Below, in pieces: positions 8,228 through 17,103 of a DNA stretch of 64,000 nt. Position 1 is the stretch's first letter. The number at the start of each line of letters is the position of its first letter. Below the pieces are notes generated by a model that worked only from the letters and a program-made list of their open reading frames with translations, had not been told where the DNA came from and searched no databases. Source of the stretch: an uncultured Eubacterium sp. (lineage in GTDB: Bacteria > Bacillota > Clostridia > Lachnospirales > Lachnospiraceae); the NCBI RefSeq assembly GCF_934295145.1, contig NZ_CAKRAS010000005.1:17482-81481 (forward strand), read 5' to 3'. The translations under genes and the position numbers were made by a program.

Positions 8228-9454
8228 ATGAAAATATTAAGTAAAACAAAACGGAAAATGTTGTCCGGAATAAGTAACCCGAGTGCAGGAGAACAATTGT
8301 ACCTGTTGGCATTTTTTGTTTTTCTGATCAGTGAGACATTTTCGACAACCATGTTTCAGCTTCCGGGGAGTGCATATACACTTTGCAAAGCAGTGGCATG
8401 TTTATTGCTGATTATAAAAGTGTTTCGCTTTGATGAATTTTCGAGAAGAACATTTTTTATATTTGTATTGTTAATACTGGAAGCTATTCTGGTATATGTT
8501 AATTCCGGATATATGGAAGTATTCTTTTGGGTACTTTTTGTGATGAGTGCAAAAAATGTTTCATTTAAGAAAATACTGAAGGTATATCTGATCGTTACGA
8601 TCAGCATTGTGCTTTTAGCTTTTTGCGCATCCATGTTGCAGGTGATAGAAAATCTGCAGTATACCAGAGGTGATGGAAAACGGGTCAGAAATTCATTTGG
8701 TGCAATTTATACAACGGATTTTGCATCACATATTTTTATGATCACGATGTCTGCGTTTTATTTGCTGAAGGACAAGCTGAAGACATGGCATTTTATTCTT
8801 GGAGCGGTTGTGGGAGTATTGGTTTACTGTTTTTGCAATACACGTCTGGATATGGGCTGTCTGTTTCTTATGCTGATCTGTTTTTATTGCATCAGCCAGG
8901 GATATGTTGCAAACGGTAGAAATATTTTCAGTACAGGAAAAGAAAAGAAGGCTTTACCTTACAGCATGCCAATTGCAGCAGGATTTATGTTTGTCGCATC
9001 CTATTTTTATAGTTCTGGAAATTCTATTTTCCTGGCATTAGACAGTTTTATGTCAGCTAGATTGAAATTGGGGCATAAGGGATTGATGAAATATGGAATG
9101 ACGTTATTTGGACAGTCGATAAAAATGGTTGGAAATGGTGGGACTACAAAGATATCGGCTTCCCAATATTTCTTTATAGACTGTTCGTACCTGTATATTT
9201 TTCTGCGATATGGAGTGTTTTTTTTACTGATCACATTGGCGGTATACATGATGTGCTGCAAAAAGTATCAAAATGATCCATATTTTATAGCAGTTATCAT
9301 TCTGATATCCATTAATTGTATGATCGCGCATCATATCATAGAATTAACGTACAATCCGTTTGCACTGGCATTATTTGCAGCGGCACCGCAATTGGAACAA
9401 AGAGACTGTAGGAGTAATAATAATAAATGGTCAAGATTAAATCTGTTAAAGTAA
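8228..9454 (+). CDS. O-antigen/capsule polymerase-like membrane protein (Wzy)
   Basis: A 408-residue, very hydrophobic protein with about ten membrane segments. It starts two bases after the Wzz-like gene and has no strong ribosome site of its own, so it is probably translated by coupling. A larger loop lies in the second half (around residues 230-300, including SFMSARLKLGHKGL), the region where Wzy proteins carry their main periplasmic/outer loop. Wzy proteins are recognised by topology and context more than by motifs: here it lies between the chain-length protein and a flippase. The predicted role is joining repeat units on the outer membrane face. The last 28 bp overlap the next gene. Confidence 0.72.
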   Translation: MKILSKTKRKMLSGISNPSAGEQLYLLAFFVFLISETFSTTMFQLPGSAYTLCKAVACLLLIIKVFRFDEFSRRTFFIFVLLILEAILVYVNSGYMEVFFWVLFVMSAKNVSFKKILKVYLIVTISIVLLAFCASMLQVIENLQYTRGDGKRVRNSFGAIYTTDFASHIFMITMSAFYLLKDKLKTWHFILGAVVGVLVYCFCNTRLDMGCLFLMLICFYCISQGYVANGRNIFSTGKEKKALPYSMPIAAGFMFVASYFYSSGNSIFLALDSFMSARLKLGHKGLMKYGMTLFGQSIKMVGNGGTTKISASQYFFIDCSYLYIFLRYGVFFLLITLAVYMMCCKKYQNDPYFIAVIILISINCMIAHHIIELTYNPFALALFAAAPQLEQRDCRSNNNKWSRLNLLK

Positions 9455-10902
9455 ATTTTATAATGAATATGATTCTTACGGCATCGACATTCATTTTTCC
9501 GTTGATCACATTGCCGTATATTACGCGTGTGCTTTCGGTAGAAGGTGTTGGTAAGGTAAACGTGGCTACTTCGATTGCTCAGTATTTTTCTATGGTAGCG
9601 ATGCTTGGCGTGCCAACTTATGGTATTCGTGCATGTGCACAGGTAAGAGATGACAGAGAGAAGCTGACCAAAACAGTACAGGAGATTCTATTGCTGAATC
9701 TCCTTATTTCTGTTTTTGTGTATGCTGCTTATTTTGTGGCAGTATGGCAAGTGCCGAAGATGCACAATGATGCTGCTTTATACTGGATCATGAGTTCTAC
9801 AATTATTTTTAATGTAATTGGTGTGGAATGGCTGTATAAAGGTTTGGAGCAGTATACTTATATTACAGTGCGGTCGATTATCTTTAAAGCAATCGGTCTG
9901 GTGCTGATGTTCCTGTTTGTCAGACATCAGGGAGATTACGTTATCTATGGAGCAATCAGCATTGTGGCTACGGTTGGATCTAATTTCCTGAATTTTATTA
10001 ATCTGAGAAAGTATGTTAATCTGCGACCGGTAGGGCATTATGATTTAAAACACCATTTCAAAGAAGTAATGATTTTCTTTGCAATGGCAGCAGCAACGAC
10101 AATTTATACGAATCTGGATAACGTTATGCTTGGTTTCCTGAAAAATGAAACGCAGGCAGGCTATTATGGAACATCCATAAAAATTAAAGGATTACTGGTA
10201 AGTTTTGTTACAGCTTTGAGTACTGTATTGTTGCCAAGGGTTTCTTATTATATTGAGCGTGGAATGAAAGAGGAATTCAAACGGGTGAGCAGAAAAGCGT
10301 TACATTTTGTGGTACTGCTTGCGTTGCCGGTAACGGTATATTTTATTTTGTATTCCCGGGAGTCTATCTTTCTGCTGGCCTCCAAAACATATGAAAATTC
10401 TATTATACCAATGCAGATCATTATGCCGACAGTACTTCTGATCGGCCTGACAAATGTTTTAGGATTACAGATCATGGTGCCGATCGGAAAAGAAAAAATG
10501 GTATTTTATTCTGTACTTGCCGGAGGAATTGCAGATTTTGTTGCAAATATGATTTTTATTCCAACAATGTCGGCAGCTGGTGCTGCGCTTGGAACACTGA
10601 TCGCAGAGACTGTTGTTCTGATTGTTCAGCTCATTGTATTGCGTGACTGGATCAGGGATTTGTTTTCAGAAGTACAATGGGTAAAAGCATGTGTATCTAC
10701 CGCGGTAGCAGGAGTTGCCTGTTATGGAGTAAAAGCACTGAATTTATCAAATTTTATAGCCCTGGTAATATCGGTATGTGTTTTTGGAGCAGTATATGCG
10801 GTATTACTTTTGATTATGCGGGAACCGTTATTCCTTGAGGTATTACAGGATGTATTGCATGGGAAAGTGAAACGTGGAAAGGCAGAGAAAGATGGAGAAT
10901 AA
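9427..10902 (+). CDS. Polysaccharide flippase (MOP superfamily, Wzx-like)
   Basis: A 491-residue protein with about fourteen predicted membrane segments, the usual topology for lipid-linked oligosaccharide flippases. The N-terminus, with VNFIMNMILTASTFIFPLIT then LPYITRVLSVEGVGKVNVA, is highly typical of the family, as is the GVPTYGIR segment near residue 62. ATG 9427 follows AGGAG at 9411-9415, and the gene overlaps the end of the polymerase gene by 28 bp. A second flippase tail is present at 1-349, so the locus encodes two. That may reflect two glycans, or separate export of backbone and decoration. The end of this gene overlaps the next glycosyltransferase start by 11 bp. Confidence 0.88.
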   Translation: MVKIKSVKVNFIMNMILTASTFIFPLITLPYITRVLSVEGVGKVNVATSIAQYFSMVAMLGVPTYGIRACAQVRDDREKLTKTVQEILLLNLLISVFVYAAYFVAVWQVPKMHNDAALYWIMSSTIIFNVIGVEWLYKGLEQYTYITVRSIIFKAIGLVLMFLFVRHQGDYVIYGAISIVATVGSNFLNFINLRKYVNLRPVGHYDLKHHFKEVMIFFAMAAATTIYTNLDNVMLGFLKNETQAGYYGTSIKIKGLLVSFVTALSTVLLPRVSYYIERGMKEEFKRVSRKALHFVVLLALPVTVYFILYSRESIFLLASKTYENSIIPMQIIMPTVLLIGLTNVLGLQIMVPIGKEKMVFYSVLAGGIADFVANMIFIPTMSAAGAALGTLIAETVVLIVQLIVLRDWIRDLFSEVQWVKACVSTAVAGVACYGVKALNLSNFIALVISVCVFGAVYAVLLLIMREPLFLEVLQDVLHGKVKRGKAEKDGE

Positions 10903-11941
10903 CATTGTGATTTCTTTTATTATACCGGCACATAATTCAGAAAAGTTTCTGAAAAGATGTGTGGAAAGTGTAGTAAAAGAGGAAAAGCAGCCAAAAGATA
11001 ACAACCTGGCTGAAGTCATAATTATAGAGAATGGTTCTTCCGATCATACAAAACAGATTGGAACAGCTTTGGCTGAAAAGTATGAGAATGTTTTTCTGAT
11101 CTGTTCTGAAAAAGGTGTTTCGAATGCAAGAAATGCTGGAGTAAAAGCTGCACATGGAGAATGGATTTTTTTCTTGGATGCAGATGACTATCTTCCAGCA
11201 GGAACTTTGCAGAAATTATTGGATACGGTAAATAGCGGAAAAGCGGCAGATCTGTATATTTTCAGTTATGAAAAAGGAAATGCGATCGTAAATGTTGCAA
11301 CTGGAGAAAATGCAGACGGTTATGAAGGAACCGGGGTACGGGAATGCCTTGCAGGAATGCTTAGGAACCCGACACGCTGCATGGCTGTCTGGGGGAAATT
11401 GTTCCGGCATAGTATTATTCAGCAATCTTCATTAGATTTTAATAAAAAATTAAGCCTGGCTGAAGACAGTGATTTTCTGATTCGGTATATAATGAAGTGT
11501 GGCAGGATCATTTTTTCACAGGAATCCTGTTATCATTATTCTACGGATGCAGGTTCTGCAATGCGGACATATGACGGGAAGAAGACGGAAGGATATCTGT
11601 TATCTCTGCAGACAACACAGAATGCGATACCGGAGAATGACCAACAGTTATATCAGGCTTATCAGGTGTATATTTTAATGCATCTGAATATAATGATGGT
11701 CAGAGAAGTATTTTCAGCGGGAAACAGAGTAGTTTTTTCAGAAAAGGTAAAGGCATTGAAGAAGCTTCTGCGGGAGGAAATATTTCAGAAAGCATTGCAG
11801 GCTGTACCGGCAGCTTCCTGTAGATCTGCGCGTATGATGCCAATATTGCTTTTGAAATTTCAGCAATATTATTTGTGTGGAAAAGTGTATGAACTGCGTG
11901 CAAAGCAGAATGAAAAAAGAGAAATGCGGACAGAGGATTAG
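10892..11941 (+). CDS. Glycosyltransferase family 2
   Basis: A 349-residue GT-A enzyme. ATG 10892 is chosen, preceded by a GAAAGG site; an upstream GTG at 10874 lies deep within the previous gene. The N-terminus shows SFIIPAHNSEKFLKRCVESV, then VIIIENGSSDHT for nucleotide binding. NARNAGVKAAHGEWIFFLDA, followed by DDY, contains the DxD metal-binding motif. An LAEDSDFLIRY segment near residue 195 matches the ED catalytic-base region of the family. Such enzymes add one sugar to a lipid-linked glycan at the inner membrane face; donor and acceptor cannot be read. It overlaps the flippase gene and is followed after four bases by the LicC-LicA fusion, consistent with one transcript. Confidence 0.87.
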   Translation: MENNIVISFIIPAHNSEKFLKRCVESVVKEEKQPKDNNLAEVIIIENGSSDHTKQIGTALAEKYENVFLICSEKGVSNARNAGVKAAHGEWIFFLDADDYLPAGTLQKLLDTVNSGKAADLYIFSYEKGNAIVNVATGENADGYEGTGVRECLAGMLRNPTRCMAVWGKLFRHSIIQQSSLDFNKKLSLAEDSDFLIRYIMKCGRIIFSQESCYHYSTDAGSAMRTYDGKKTEGYLLSLQTTQNAIPENDQQLYQAYQVYILMHLNIMMVREVFSAGNRVVFSEKVKALKKLLREEIFQKALQAVPAASCRSARMMPILLLKFQQYYLCGKVYELRAKQNEKREMRTED

Positions 11942-11945
11942 GTTG

Positions 11946-13601
11946 ATGGAAGAGAACTATGTGGATGTAAATATGCAAAGGAATGGTAAAGCGAAAGAGC
12001 AGATTCATGCGGCATCACCGAAAAATGCAATTATTCTTGCTGCCGGATATGGCATGCGAATGGTTCCAATCAATACAGAAGTGAGCAAAGGGCTTCTGGA
12101 GATTCACGGGGAACCACTAATCGAAAGGTTGATCCGGCAGCTTCATGAAGCGGAAATATACGAGATATATATCGTAGTTGGATTTATGAAAGAAAGATAT
12201 GAATATCTGATTGATGAATATCGGGTGGAGTTGATCGTAAATCCGGAATATACAACGAAAAATAACCTGTATTCACTGAAATGTGCAGAAAAATATATTT
12301 CAAATACGTATATAGTCCCATGTGATATCTGGTGTGAACATAACCTGTTCCGAAAGCAGGAATTACACTCTTGGTACATGGTAAATAATTCTTTAAAACC
12401 AGACAGCTGTGTCTTAGTAAACCCAAATATGGAACTGAATCTGATATCAGAGACAGATGCCGGAAATGGTATGATTGGTATTTCTTATCTGACAGGAAAG
12501 GAAGCTCAGCTGGTAAAACAGCGGATAAAAGAGATGTGCAGTACATCCTGTTATACGAGTGCATTCTGGGAAGAAACGCTTTATGAAAAAAGAAAAATGA
12601 TCGTGCCGGCCAGAGTAGTAGATGAAGCGGATGTAGTAGAAATTAATACATTTGAACAATTACGGGAGTTGGATAGCGGTTGTGATCAGTTAAAAACAGA
12701 TGCGATTCAGATTATTGAAGCAGTGTTCCGGGTGTCGCAAAAGGATATAAAGAATATTACTGTTCTGAAAAAGGGAATGACCAACCGGTCATTTTTATTT
12801 GAATGCAAAGAGAAAAAGTATATTATGCGAATCCCCGGTGAGGGGACAGATAAACTGATCAACAGGCGTGAGGAAGCAGAGGTTTATCAGAAGATAGCAG
12901 ATTATCATATATGTGACCGGGTAATTTATATGAATCCGGAGAACGGATATAAAATTACAGAATATATGAACTCTGTCAGAAACTGCGATGCAGAGCAGAT
13001 GGAAGATGTGAAAAAGTGTATGAAAAAATTGCGCGAGTTTCATGAATTAAAACTGAAGGTCAATCACGAATTTGATCTGTTTGAACATATTCAGTTTTTT
13101 GAACAGTTGTGGGAGGGAAGCCCCTCCGCTTTTAAAGATTATGCGGAGACGAAAAGGAAAGTATTTTCGCTGAAATCGTATGTGGAACAGTATTGCGGGC
13201 AGAAAGTACTGACGCATATTGACGCTGTTCCGGATAATTTCCTGTTTTGGGAGAAAAATTCAGAAGAAACTGACATCAGGCTGATTGACTGGGAGTATGC
13301 AGCAATGCAGGATCCGCATGTAGATATTGCGATGTTCTGTATTTATGCTATGTATAACAGAACACATATTGATCAGACAATCGATGCTTATTTTACAGAG
13401 GGGTGTGCAGAAAACATCCGTATAAAAATTTATGCATATATAGCGATATGTGGTTTATTGTGGAGTAACTGGTGTGAATATAAGCGAAGCCTTGGTGTTG
13501 AATTTGGAGAATATTCGCTACGGCAATACAGATATGCAAAAGAGTATTATACGATTGTAGAGACTGAGAGAAGAAAAGTGGAGATACAGGAACATGAATA
13601 G
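11946..13601 (+). CDS. LicC-like nucleotidyltransferase fused to a choline/ethanolamine kinase (LicC-LicA fusion)
   Basis: About 551 residues from ATG 11946, which follows AGAGGA by eight bases. Residues about 25-240 form a sugar-nucleotidyltransferase-type domain with ILAAGYGMRM, a SKGLLEI lysine segment and IVPCDIW. Residues about 255-551 are a choline-kinase-like domain. There THIDAVPDNFLF matches the catalytic-loop HxDxxxxN pattern, and LIDWEYAAMQDPHVDIA matches the DFG-like metal site. LicA phosphorylates choline with ATP; LicC turns phosphocholine into CDP-choline. In the fused LicC half, the late EID motif seen in the next gene reads EIN and the YWDD motif reads FWEE, so it may be weak or use another alcohol phosphate. 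The next gene, overlapping by 8 bp, encodes a LicC with these residues intact. Confidence 0.88.
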   Translation: MEENYVDVNMQRNGKAKEQIHAASPKNAIILAAGYGMRMVPINTEVSKGLLEIHGEPLIERLIRQLHEAEIYEIYIVVGFMKERYEYLIDEYRVELIVNPEYTTKNNLYSLKCAEKYISNTYIVPCDIWCEHNLFRKQELHSWYMVNNSLKPDSCVLVNPNMELNLISETDAGNGMIGISYLTGKEAQLVKQRIKEMCSTSCYTSAFWEETLYEKRKMIVPARVVDEADVVEINTFEQLRELDSGCDQLKTDAIQIIEAVFRVSQKDIKNITVLKKGMTNRSFLFECKEKKYIMRIPGEGTDKLINRREEAEVYQKIADYHICDRVIYMNPENGYKITEYMNSVRNCDAEQMEDVKKCMKKLREFHELKLKVNHEFDLFEHIQFFEQLWEGSPSAFKDYAETKRKVFSLKSYVEQYCGQKVLTHIDAVPDNFLFWEKNSEETDIRLIDWEYAAMQDPHVDIAMFCIYAMYNRTHIDQTIDAYFTEGCAENIRIKIYAYIAICGLLWSNWCEYKRSLGVEFGEYSLRQYRYAKEYYTIVETERRKVEIQEHE

Positions 13602-14301
13602 AGTAGAAAGAGCAATCATTATGGCTGCGGGAAAAGGAACCCGAATGAGACCGGTAACGCTGCATACACCAAAGCCATTGGTAAAAGTAAATGGAAAGAG
13701 AATGATTGACAGTGTAATTGAAGCACTGCATAAAAATGGAATATCTGAAATTTATATTGTGGTTGGATATCTGAAAGATCAATTTGAGATATTGCCCAAA
13801 GAATATGAAAACGTGAAGCTCATTGAAAATCCATTTTATGACACCTGTAATAATATTTCATCATTATATGTGGCAAGAGATTATATAGAAAATGCCATTA
13901 TATTGGATGGAGACCAGATCATTTACAATGAGAAAATTCTGGCCCCGGAATTTGATAGATCCGGGTACAATGCAGTTTGGACAGATGACGAGACAGAGGA
14001 ATGGCTGATGACGGTGGAAAAAGGGATAGTTACTTCATGTAGCAGAACCGGTGGAAAAGGCGGATGGCAGCTGTATTCCGTATCAAGATGGAACGAAGCA
14101 GATGGAAAGCGTCTGAAACATCACCTGGAACTGGAATTTAATGAGAAATATAACCGACAGATTTACTGGGATGATGTTGTAATGTTTTGTCATGCGGACG
14201 AGTATGAACTGGGTATTTGTCCGATGAACGCAGATGATGTAATTGAAATCGATAATCTGGAGGAACTGATAGCATTAGATGGATCATATAAAGATATATG
14301 A
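13594..14301 (+). CDS. licC: CTP:phosphocholine cytidylyltransferase (LicC)
   Basis: A 235-residue protein of normal LicC length. It shows MAAGKGTRMRPVT for nucleotide binding, HTPKPLVKVNG with the conserved lysine, LDGDQII with a metal-binding aspartate, IYWDDVV, and DDVIEIDNLEEL near the end. These positions correspond to those I recall from pneumococcal LicC. The reaction is CTP plus phosphocholine to CDP-choline and pyrophosphate. ATG 13594 overlaps the LicC-LicA fusion by 8 bp, and the stop overlaps an ATG of the following carrier gene. The order kinase-fusion, LicC, BCCT carrier gives uptake and activation in three consecutive genes. Related pyrophosphorylases acting on sugars cannot be wholly excluded, but the neighbours argue for choline. 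Confidence 0.88.
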   Translation: MNRVERAIIMAAGKGTRMRPVTLHTPKPLVKVNGKRMIDSVIEALHKNGISEIYIVVGYLKDQFEILPKEYENVKLIENPFYDTCNNISSLYVARDYIENAIILDGDQIIYNEKILAPEFDRSGYNAVWTDDETEEWLMTVEKGIVTSCSRTGGKGGWQLYSVSRWNEADGKRLKHHLELEFNEKYNRQIYWDDVVMFCHADEYELGICPMNADDVIEIDNLEELIALDGSYKDI

Positions 14302-14321
14302 TGAAATGCAGGGGAGGAGAA

Positions 14322-15836
14322 ATGAAGAAGAAAATAGACTGGATGGTCACGTTAGTGCCATTTATTATAATTGTTGGTATTGCAGTGATTTTGTTTATAT
14401 GGCCGAGAGAATCCAATGATGTAATACATCAGATAAGATTTTTCCTTGGAGATACACTGGGCAGCTATTATTTGATTATTGGCTTAGGCGTTTTATTGAT
14501 ATCTGTTTACCTGGCGTTTTCAAAGTATGGAAATATCGTACTGGGCGAACCTGATGAAAAACCGAAATATTCATTTTTTGTATGGGGAAGTATGATGTTC
14601 ACCTGTGGACTGGCAGCGGATATATTATTTTATTCCTTTGCTGAATGGATCATGTATGCAACAAATCCGCATATAGCAGACCTTGGACCAGTGCATGAAT
14701 GGGCAGGGGTATTTCCTTTGTTCCACTGGAGTTTCATTCCATGGGCGTTTTATCTGGTGCTTGCGGTTGCATTTGGTTTTATGCTCCATGTAAGAAAGCG
14801 AAAGCGTCAGAGATATTCAGAGGCATGCCGCCCGGTTATCGGAAAACATGCGGATGGTCTGCTGGGACGTGTAATAGATATGTTTGCGCTGTTTGCCCTG
14901 CTGGCAGGAACAGCGACAACATTCAGCGTTGCAACTCCACTGCTGGCAGAAATTGCAATGCGGTTATTTCATATTCATGTCAGCCGAACGGTTGTGACGA
15001 TTATCATTTTGCTGATCACATGTGCTGTCTATACTTATGCAGTGTTACATGGCTTTAAAGGAATCAGCTTTCTGGCAAAATTATGTATTTATCTGTTTTT
15101 TGGATTACTGGTTGTTGTGCTTGTGTTTGGCGGTCAGGGACGTTTCATTATTGAAAACGGAATTCAGTCTCTTGGAAAAATGGTACAGAACTTCATTGGA
15201 TTAGCGACCTACACAGACCCTGTCAGGGCAAATCATTTTCCACAGGACTGGACCATTTATTATTGGGCATACTGGATGGTATGGTGTGTTGCTGCTCCGT
15301 TTTTTATTGGCAATATTTCAAAGGGAAGAACGATAAAACAGACAATACTTGGAGGATACGTTTTTGGTGTTGGCTCAACCATTGTAAGCTTTATCGTGCT
15401 GGGCAATTATTCTCTGGGATTGCAGGTAGCAGGAAGAGAAGATTTTATAGCTCAGTTTAAAGCAAACGGAGATTTGTATGATTTGATCCTTAATATTATA
15501 CAGACAATGCCTTGTGCACCATTTATTCTGATTCTTACTTTTGTATGTATGATTGCATTTTATGCAACATCCTTTGATTCTATAGCGTACACCGCAGCAT
15601 GCTATAGTTATAAAGAACTTGGAGAAAATGAACATCCGCACACGTTAATTACATTATTATGGTGCGTTCTGTTGATCGTGTTACCAATTGCGCTTGTTTT
15701 TTCAGAAAGTTCTATGGGAAATATTCAGTCAATCAGTATTATTTCGGCTTTTCCAATAGGAATCATCATGATCCTGATGATATGGAGCTTTTTTAAAGAT
15801 GCAAAAAAGTATATCAGCAAAAGTGATACAAAATAG
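14322..15836 (+). CDS. BCCT family carrier, probable choline/betaine uptake
   Basis: About 504 residues with twelve hydrophobic segments. The start is taken as ATG 14322, next to a strong GGGGAGG site although close to it; ATG 14298 overlaps the licC stop and is an alternative. The family signature around the eighth helix is clear: DWTIYYWAYWMVW followed by APFFIGNISKGRTI, including the tryptophans that form the quaternary-ammonium box in this family. BCCT proteins import choline, betaine or carnitine using proton or sodium gradients. In pneumococcus and Haemophilus the lic locus uses LicB, a different family, for choline uptake; here a BCCT protein takes that position. This is strong context for choline as substrate. 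A 145-bp gap with no clear terminator follows. Confidence 0.92.
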   Translation: MKKKIDWMVTLVPFIIIVGIAVILFIWPRESNDVIHQIRFFLGDTLGSYYLIIGLGVLLISVYLAFSKYGNIVLGEPDEKPKYSFFVWGSMMFTCGLAADILFYSFAEWIMYATNPHIADLGPVHEWAGVFPLFHWSFIPWAFYLVLAVAFGFMLHVRKRKRQRYSEACRPVIGKHADGLLGRVIDMFALFALLAGTATTFSVATPLLAEIAMRLFHIHVSRTVVTIIILLITCAVYTYAVLHGFKGISFLAKLCIYLFFGLLVVVLVFGGQGRFIIENGIQSLGKMVQNFIGLATYTDPVRANHFPQDWTIYYWAYWMVWCVAAPFFIGNISKGRTIKQTILGGYVFGVGSTIVSFIVLGNYSLGLQVAGREDFIAQFKANGDLYDLILNIIQTMPCAPFILILTFVCMIAFYATSFDSIAYTAACYSYKELGENEHPHTLITLLWCVLLIVLPIALVFSESSMGNIQSISIISAFPIGIIMILMIWSFFKDAKKYISKSDTK

Positions 15837-15981
15837 TTACAGTGACTTAATAAAAAATTAAAAATAAAAAGGTACAGAAAAAGATGGTTTGAGTATATAA
15901 TATACTTGTATAAAAATGGTCAAATCTATCATAATGATAAAAATAGGAAATGCAGACAGATTATTTTAGGAGTAAAAGAAA

Positions 15982-17103
15982 ATGTACAGAGTTCTTGTAT
16001 TTGGAATGACAGAAAATCCCGGTGGTGTGGAAAGTGTGATCATGAACTATTACCGGTGTATTGATAAAACAAAAATACAATTTGACTTTCTTTGTAATTT
16101 TCATGAGAATGCGGCGTATGAGGACGAATTGGTCGCCATGGGCGGTAACGTTTTTCATATTACAGCCCGCAGTGAGAATTATGGAAAATATAAAAAAGAA
16201 TTGGAAGCATTTTTTGAAACTTCACAGGGTGTTTATGATGCAATCTGGGTAAACGTCTGTAGTTTGGCCAATATTGATTATCTGATCATGGCAAAAAAAT
16301 ATGGTATACCGCGGAGAATCATTCACAGTCATAATTCGCAGAATATGGACAGTAAACTGCGTGGCATGCTGCACAAAAGAAATAGAAAACGCATTGATAA
16401 ATTCGCAACGGATTTCTGGACATGCTCTGAGGATGCTGCAAAATGGTTTTATGAAAAACGTCTGCTTCCGAAAGTTGTGATGATCCGAAATTCTATCTCA
16501 GTGGAACGTATGGCTTTTGATGAGGAAAAGCGTAAAAAATATCGGAAACAGTTGCAGTGTAATGACGATATATGGGTGATTGGAAATGTCGGCAGACTGC
16601 ATTTTCAGAAAAATCAGAAGTTCTGTCTGGAGATTTTTCAGCAGTTTTTGAAAAAAGATTCGAATGCCTGTCTGGTTCTGATTGGACAGGGCGAGGATGA
16701 AGCAGAGCTGAAGGAGTTGACCAGGCGGTATGGAATCAGCAAAAAAGTGTACTTTGCGGGAATGCAGACGGATATCCGTGGATGGCTGAGTGCGTTTGAT
16801 ACTTTTTTGTTTCCATCTAAATTCGAGGGACTGCCGATAGCAGCGTTGGAAGCACAGGCGAATGGCGTGCCAATGGTGGCTTCTGCAAAAGTAATACCGC
16901 AGGAAGTAAAAATTAATTCGAACTTTGAATTTGTGAATCTGGATGAGGGGGCAGTCGTATGGAGTGAGCACCTGAATCATATTCGGCAGACGATGAAACG
17001 TCTTGATATTTCAGAAGTAAAACAGAATTTTACGGAAAAGGGATATAATATAGAGACGGAAACAGTAAAATTAGAGAAGTTGTTTTTAAAGGAAGTAAAA
17101 TGA
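15982..17103 (+). CDS. Glycosyltransferase family 4 (EpsF-like)
   Basis: A 373-residue GT-B enzyme. The N-terminus reads VLVFGMTENPGGVESVIMNY, a common opening of capsule/exopolysaccharide GT4 enzymes. RRIIHSHNS near residue 113 and IGNVGRLHFQKNQ near 200 are typical. FPSKFEGLPIAALEAQANG near 275 carries the E-x7-E donor-binding motif. These enzymes retain the anomeric configuration of the donor sugar. ATG 15982 follows TTTAGGAG. It starts a three-gene run in which both following starts overlap the preceding stops (ATGA), so the three are very likely translated together. Sugar specificity is unknown. Confidence 0.87.
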   Translation: MYRVLVFGMTENPGGVESVIMNYYRCIDKTKIQFDFLCNFHENAAYEDELVAMGGNVFHITARSENYGKYKKELEAFFETSQGVYDAIWVNVCSLANIDYLIMAKKYGIPRRIIHSHNSQNMDSKLRGMLHKRNRKRIDKFATDFWTCSEDAAKWFYEKRLLPKVVMIRNSISVERMAFDEEKRKKYRKQLQCNDDIWVIGNVGRLHFQKNQKFCLEIFQQFLKKDSNACLVLIGQGEDEAELKELTRRYGISKKVYFAGMQTDIRGWLSAFDTFLFPSKFEGLPIAALEAQANGVPMVASAKVIPQEVKINSNFEFVNLDEGAVVWSEHLNHIRQTMKRLDISEVKQNFTEKGYNIETETVKLEKLFLKEVK

